Source: Bacteroidota bacterium
Lineage (GTDB): Bacteria > Bacteroidota > Bacteroidia > AKYH767-A > JAHEYN01
Length of the DNA stretch: 64,000 bases
Assembly: GCA_023251555.1 (NCBI GenBank)
Contig: JAHEYN010000013.1
Span: forward strand, 1 to 64,000
Direction of reading: 5' to 3'
Shown: piece after piece, positions 60,034-64,000 of the stretch
Layout of the letters: each line of letters opens with the position of its first letter
Numbering within the stretch: position 1 is the first letter of the stretch
Position numbers and translations under genes: made by a program
The notes under the pieces: model-generated
The model's input: only the letters and a program-made list of their open reading frames with translations
What the model was told of the DNA's origin: nothing
Database searches by the model: none

Positions 60034-60877
60034 CCTCTGTTCCGGGCTTGCATTCACACAGAATTCCCCGCAGACCCTGGAGTTCGCCGGCGGGCAATAC
60101 CTTGCCGGGAATTACGATGCTGCTTTAAGTGCCTACCAGCGCTTTCTTTTTTTTAATAAGGAGAAACACGCTCCGGCAGTGTACCGCCAGATAGCCGATT
60201 GCTATTTCCGCCTGCATGAATATGAAAAAGCAGCGGGATATTTTGACCTTGCTTCCTCCTCCTTCGGGGAAGACAGCATAAAAAATGAAATGGTTTTCAG
60301 AAAAATCGCTTCCCTCCTGATGAAAGACCAGTATGATTACGCACTGATGGAACTCCTCGGGCTTGAAGGAATTTCTTCATCCTATTTTCTTGACAAGCAG
60401 AATTTTTACCTGGGCATAACCTATTTCGGAATGAACCGCTTCGACTCCTCTGAAACGTCTTTCGCCAGGATCCTTGAGAGGAACAAGCCTGCGGACATTA
60501 ACAGGTTACACGCACTCTTTGCAGCCAATAAAAAAACAGACCGCATCAGGCCCCGCACAGCAAAAATCCTCAGCATCATCCTGCCCGGCCTGGGGCAGTT
60601 TTACAGCGGTGATGTCAAAAGCGGAATCAACTCCTTCCTGATCACCTCGGCATTTTTTCTGCTGGGCGTAAAAACCGCCGCCACTTATTCTTTTATGGAT
60701 GCTTTTGTGTCGGTCTTCCCATGGTACCAGCGTTATTATATGGGAGGCTATAATAAAGCGGAAGCCATTGCGCGTAAACGTGTCAGGGATAAGCGGGCAA
60801 TGGTCTATAAGGAAATATTGGAGCTGCTCGCCTCCGCAAAAGAAAAACAGACCGGGCTTAACCCAGCTTCCCGTTAA
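59984..60877 (+). CDS. TPR/membrane envelope protein 2
   Basis: A 297-residue exported protein, paralogue of the preceding gene product. Signal peptide (LKISGIIIFSLCSGLAFTQ), TPR-like helices (AGGQYLAGNYDAALSAYQRF, RQIADCYFRLHEYEKAAGYF) and a C-terminal hydrophobic part with ILPGLGQFYSGDVKSGINSF, the same PGxGxFYxxD motif. ATG 59984 is chosen because the residues before it are inside the previous gene and unlike a signal peptide. Ends the operon; its last 20 bp overlap the convergent mazG-like gene. Confidence 0.65.
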   Translation: MKNCISRLKISGIIIFSLCSGLAFTQNSPQTLEFAGGQYLAGNYDAALSAYQRFLFFNKEKHAPAVYRQIADCYFRLHEYEKAAGYFDLASSSFGEDSIKNEMVFRKIASLLMKDQYDYALMELLGLEGISSSYFLDKQNFYLGITYFGMNRFDSSETSFARILERNKPADINRLHALFAANKKTDRIRPRTAKILSIILPGLGQFYSGDVKSGINSFLITSAFFLLGVKTAATYSFMDAFVSVFPWYQRYYMGGYNKAEAIARKRVRDKRAMVYKEILELLASAKEKQTGLNPASR

Positions 60878-61187
60878 GTTTGTGGCGGCGATGGTCTCTC
60901 CGGGTTTTCTTCTCAAGGTTTCTCTTGAATGCCGCATTAAGATCGATGCCGGTCTGGTTGGCAATACATATAAGCACGAATAACACATCCGCAAGTTCAT
61001 CGCCAAGATCTCCGGGAAGCTCTTGTTTTTTCGGGGACTGATCGCCATGGCTGCGGGCAATGATGCGGGCAACCTCACCCACTTCTTCCGTTAATATTGC
61101 CATGTTGGTAAGCTCGCTGAAATAACGTACCCCGTATTCCCGGATCCATTTGTCTACGGTTTTCTGCGCATGCTTTATAGTCATCAC
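60858..61187 (-). CDS. MazG-like nucleotide pyrophosphohydrolase
   Basis: A 109-residue all-alpha NTP pyrophosphatase of the MazG/iMazG group. Metal-binding motifs: ILTEEVGEVARII (ExxE) near residue 30 and LGDELADVLFVLICIAN (ExxD) near 62. Such enzymes hydrolyse non-canonical or excess nucleoside triphosphates. It follows dtd, with the dtd stop codon overlapping its start (ATGA), and converges with the envelope operon. Specificity not predictable. Confidence 0.85.
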   Translation of the reverse strand: MMTIKHAQKTVDKWIREYGVRYFSELTNMAILTEEVGEVARIIARSHGDQSPKKQELPGDLGDELADVLFVLICIANQTGIDLNAAFKRNLEKKTRRDHRRHKLNGKLG

Positions 61188-61636
61188 TCTTTATTTTTGG
61201 TGTCAATAATAATAGTTACGGGACCTTCATTGCTGAGGTTTATTTTCATATCTGCCCCGAAAATCCCTTCCCGGACAGGCTTCCCAAGCTGAACAGTGGT
61301 CGCATCAACAAAATTTTTATAAAGCAGTTCTGCTTTTTCCGGTCTCGCCGCCCTTATGAACGAAGGCCTGTTCCCTTTTTTTGTATCCGCATGTAATGTA
61401 AACTGGGAAACAACGAGGATATCCCCTCCTGCATCTTTTACCGGTAAATTCATCTTTCCCGTATTATCGCTGAAGATGCGGAGGTTGACAAGCTTTGCAG
61501 ACAGCCATTCAACATCTTCCTGCCCATCGGCCTCCCCAATCCCCAGCAAAACAAGAAGGCCTTTTCCGATAGCGCTTACCTGCAGCCCCTGCACCGTAAC
61601 AACGGCATGCCCGACTCTCTGGATAACTGCTCTCAT
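61184..61636 (-). CDS. dtd: D-aminoacyl-tRNA deacylase
   Basis: A 150-residue proofreading enzyme that removes D-amino acids from tRNA. Motifs: N-terminal MRAVIQRVGHAVVTV, the SQFTLHAD strand near residue 75 and the Gly-cisPro motif NEGPVTIIID near 137. ATG 61636 is chosen because it begins the family's conserved N-terminus; 29 upstream codons belong to the rsgA region. It starts four bases after the rsgA stop codon. Confidence 0.95.
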   Translation of the reverse strand: MRAVIQRVGHAVVTVQGLQVSAIGKGLLVLLGIGEADGQEDVEWLSAKLVNLRIFSDNTGKMNLPVKDAGGDILVVSQFTLHADTKKGNRPSFIRAARPEKAELLYKNFVDATTVQLGKPVREGIFGADMKINLSNEGPVTIIIDTKNKE

Positions 61637-61640
61637 GTGC

Positions 61641-62570
61641 TTACCTGAAAGAATCTTTATCTTCAATAATGCTGATATATCCTCCGTATCTCGACAGACT
61701 GATCTTCCCCTTTTCAAGAGCATTCTTTACCGAGCACCCGGGTTCTTCAATGTGCATGCAGTTATCAAAGCGGCATTTGTTGAGCAACTCCCGCATTTCA
61801 GGAAAATAATGACTTACCTCTGCGGGAGAGAAATCATACATTCCGAATTCCCGTATGCCCGGTGTGTCAACAATGTATTTACCGGGGCCGAGTTTTATCA
61901 TCTCTGCAAAAGTCGTAGTGTGCCTGCCCTTCCCATGCGCTTCGGAGACCCCTGAAGTTTTAAGGTTCAGGGATGGATCTAAAGCGTTAACCAGGCTTGT
62001 TTTTCCAACGCCGGAATGGCCGGCAAAAAGATAAACACCTTTTTTGAACAGCCCGGAGATCTCTTTGATATCCGTAGTGTTAAAAGCAGAAACGAGATAA
62101 CACGAATATCCCAAAGGAGCATATATCCTTTTCCATTCTTCAAAAATAACCAGTGACGCCTTGTCATAAATATCCGACTTGTTGAACAAAATGCTTGCAG
62201 GAATCCCGTAGGCTTCTGCAGTAACAAGAAAACGGTCAATAAAACCAGTTGATGTTCTCGGTAACTGCAGCGTAACGACCAGAAAGGCATGATCAATATT
62301 TGCAGCAAGGATATGCGACTGCCGGGACAGGTTGCTTGCTTTGCGGATAATGTAATTGTCCCGTTTCCCTATGCCTGTAATCAGGCCGGTTTCCTTATCC
62401 GTCATTTCATAAAAAACCCTGTCACCCGCCACCACGGGGTTGGTTATTCCCTTATCGCTCAGGCGAAAGATCCCTCTTGCTTTGCACTGAATCCGGGAGC
62501 CGTCCTCCTGCTCTATGGTATACCAGCTTCCTGTTGATCTTATAACAAGACCTCGCAGCATATTATTCAT
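61641..62570 (-). CDS. rsgA: Ribosome small subunit-dependent GTPase A
   Basis: Circularly permuted GTPase (309 residues) that assists late 30S maturation. An N-terminal OB fold (LVIRSTGSWYTIEQEDG) is followed by permuted G motifs: NKSDI (G4) near 125, the P-loop GHSGVGKTSL near 187 and DTPGIREFGMY (G3) near 235. A zinc site with Cys/His residues (CRFDNCMHIEEPGC) closes the domain. ATG 62570 gives MNNMLRGLV; the earlier in-frame start adds five residues. First gene of the rsgA-dtd-mazG operon, divergent from the histidine kinase. Confidence 0.95.
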   Translation of the reverse strand: MNNMLRGLVIRSTGSWYTIEQEDGSRIQCKARGIFRLSDKGITNPVVAGDRVFYEMTDKETGLITGIGKRDNYIIRKASNLSRQSHILAANIDHAFLVVTLQLPRTSTGFIDRFLVTAEAYGIPASILFNKSDIYDKASLVIFEEWKRIYAPLGYSCYLVSAFNTTDIKEISGLFKKGVYLFAGHSGVGKTSLVNALDPSLNLKTSGVSEAHGKGRHTTTFAEMIKLGPGKYIVDTPGIREFGMYDFSPAEVSHYFPEMRELLNKCRFDNCMHIEEPGCSVKNALEKGKISLSRYGGYISIIEDKDSFR

Positions 62571-62616
62571 GGTGAAAGGGAACAATGTAAAGTTAGTTTT
62601 TTAATTTTACCCGGTT

Positions 62617-64000
62617 ATGAATCACAACAAGCTGCTCTGGATGAAAAATTCCGCTTTGTCTTTTGCTGCCGTGCTTATTTTAAGCATACCATTTATTTTA
62701 TATGCAGGGGAAGACAACCTCCTGCAGCAGTTAAAAACAAACAGCCCCGAAAAACTTCTTGCCTCCATCGCAAAGTTCAGGGATACCACCAAGGTTAACC
62801 TGTTGAATGCGCTGGCTGAAGACCTCATGACCTCCGACAGGGAAAAATCTCTCCGGTACTCCAGCCATGCCATCACTATAGCCAAAAGTGCCGGATATGA
62901 CAAAGGTCTTGCCCGTGCATACAACAACGTCGCATCCGTATATTACAACGATAATAATTTCCCCCTTGCACTTGATTTCTTCCAGAAGTCCGCAAGAGTC
63001 AGGGAAATGCTCCATGATAAAAAGAATGTTATCCCTGCATACCAGAACATCGGAATCACTTTTCTCCGCCAGGATAACTACAAAGATGCTTTCGAATACC
63101 TGCAGAGGAGCTTAAAGGCTGCAGAAGAGCTTGATGATAAAAAAGCATGTGTCAAAAGTCTTAATAATATGGGCATGGTGCTCGCAAAAAAAGGAGACTA
63201 CGGACAGGCGCTGGATTACTTTTTTAAGGCCTTGAAAATTGCCCGGGAAAACGGAGATAAAACCGGCACTGCTCTTAGCTATAAGAACATCGGCGAAGTT
63301 TATGAAAAACAAAATAAATACCGCGAAGCCATCAGCTACCAGAATAAAAACCTGAAACTTGCAATGGAACTGGGGGCCAAACAAGACCTGAAAGAAGTTT
63401 ATTCCAGGCTGGCCGACAGTTACAAACTACAGAAAGACTATGGGAAGGCAATGGAGTATTATGACCTGTATAATAACATCAAGGATAGCCTTCTTACGGC
63501 AGACCGCTACCAGCAGGTGGCCAACATGCAAATGATGTATGAAAAAGAAAAACGTGAAAAAGAAATTAACCTGCTGAAGAATGAAAAGGCCACCCAGGAC
63601 CTTGAACTCGCGAAGAGAGAACTGCTGGTTAAACAACAGAAAATCTCCATTATCGTGCTTGCGACGGTTCTCATCCTGCTTTTCACTACCACTTTCTTCC
63701 TGTATAAAACTTACCGGCAAAAACAGAAAGACAAACTCAATGAAGCTATTCTAAAACAACAGCAGTTGCAGCTCAGAGCGGTTATCGAAGCACAGGAGAA
63801 AGAAAGAAAGAGAATTGCCGAAGACCTTCATGACGGGATGGGGCAACTGCTTGCCGGCCTTAAGATGGTATGGAGTACCCTTGAAAAAGATATGCAGAAA
63901 CGGGACCCTGAACAGCAGAAAAATGTTTCGCTTTTCTCCCGCCACCTTGATGAAGCTTCTTCCGAGATAAGAAATATCTCTCACTCCATGATGCCCAGGG
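62617..64000 (+). CDS. TPR-containing sensor histidine kinase (3' end outside window)
   Basis: Open frame of 461 codons running off the right edge. Signal/TM segment at about 8-30, five or six TPR repeats at 60-330 (ARAYNNVASVYYNDNNFPLAL, in part; AYQNIGITFLRQDNYKDAF), a coiled coil, a transmembrane segment at about 343-363 and a NarL-type (HisKA_3) dimerisation domain with phospho-acceptor His405 in RKRIAEDLHDGMGQLLAG. The catalytic ATPase domain lies beyond the window. The TPR-TM-HisKA_3 architecture is common in this phylum and usually pairs with a LuxR/NarL response regulator, which may follow. Confidence 0.9.
   Translation, partial: MNHNKLLWMKNSALSFAAVLILSIPFILYAGEDNLLQQLKTNSPEKLLASIAKFRDTTKVNLLNALAEDLMTSDREKSLRYSSHAITIAKSAGYDKGLARAYNNVASVYYNDNNFPLALDFFQKSARVREMLHDKKNVIPAYQNIGITFLRQDNYKDAFEYLQRSLKAAEELDDKKACVKSLNNMGMVLAKKGDYGQALDYFFKALKIARENGDKTGTALSYKNIGEVYEKQNKYREAISYQNKNLKLAMELGAKQDLKEVYSRLADSYKLQKDYGKAMEYYDLYNNIKDSLLTADRYQQVANMQMMYEKEKREKEINLLKNEKATQDLELAKRELLVKQQKISIIVLATVLILLFTTTFFLYKTYRQKQKDKLNEAILKQQQLQLRAVIEAQEKERKRIAEDLHDGMGQLLAGLKMVWSTLEKDMQKRDPEQQKNVSLFSRHLDEASSEIRNISHSMMPR

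Noticed and set aside
1..64000. CRISPR arrays, rRNA genes, complete insertion sequences
   Set aside because: None seen. Regular repeats in T9SS genes are protein-coding and diverged at the DNA level, not spacer arrays; no transposase gene was recognised.

Overview
The window comes from a member of the Bacteroidota, probably a Chitinophagia/Sphingobacteriia-type genome or a relative known from metagenomes. Eleven long secreted proteins carry C-terminal type IX secretion (T9SS) sorting domains or degenerate versions of them. MurF and alanine racemase are fused in one chain, Omp28-type proteins are present, and the clearest promoters have the Bacteroidota form TTG-N20-TAnnTTTG. Flavobacteriia are not excluded. 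Most of the window is ordinary chromosome with housekeeping genes on both strands; one island at about 37.4-41.9 kb is clearly different.

Layout. 0-1.8 kb: end of an Mla-type phospholipid transport operon (MlaE tail, MlaF, MlaD). 1.9-12.1 kb: a 2264-residue T9SS protein with an alpha/beta-hydrolase-like segment, a small lipoprotein and a seven-repeat propeller-like T9SS protein, separated by dispersed repeats. 12.2-14.6 kb: an orphan DNA methyltransferase and an ALDH8-type aldehyde dehydrogenase. 14.7-28.4 kb: MurF-Alr, two T9SS proteins, GatA, a LysM lytic transglycosylase, PBP1A, the two CoA-transferase subunits, then a methyltransferase, a GT2 glycosyltransferase and a polytopic membrane protein in tight succession. 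30.3-37.4 kb: two paralogous small secreted proteins, an Omp28/TlpA/DUF6029/Omp28 block and a PaiA-like acetyltransferase.

37.4-41.9 kb: an AT-rich island. It begins with the last 50 or so codons of a tyrosine recombinase, followed by single-gene units (methyltransferase, lipoprotein, T9SS propeller). Two of these are bounded by 9-10 bp inverted core sequences in the way integron cassettes are: the sequence that opens a unit is the exact reverse complement of the first core box of the fold-back site that closes it. A YefM-YoeB toxin-antitoxin pair with its own promoter and a two-site TGTACA operator follows, and then remnants of repeat elements. I consider this integron-like array the most interesting part of the window.

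42-64 kb: LeuRS with a DUF3108 protein, a 147 bp MITE-like element, FtsX, three more large T9SS proteins around an unidentified 516-residue helical protein, tRNA-Leu(CAA), a PlsC-like acyltransferase, dCMP deaminase and a CtpA-type protease. Next comes a tightly overlapped envelope operon (small membrane protein, LolA-like, exported YidD-like, two TPR/membrane proteins), then RsgA-Dtd-MazG on the minus strand and the 5' part of a TPR histidine kinase that runs off the end.

Three dispersed repeat families were found by reading the sequence: A (about 68 bp, three copies, one inside a signal-peptide coding region), B (about 88 bp, two copies plus an inverted fragment) and C (147 bp with 11 bp terminal inverted repeats, plus a 29 bp end fragment). 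All functional calls come from motifs and remembered families; no database search was run.
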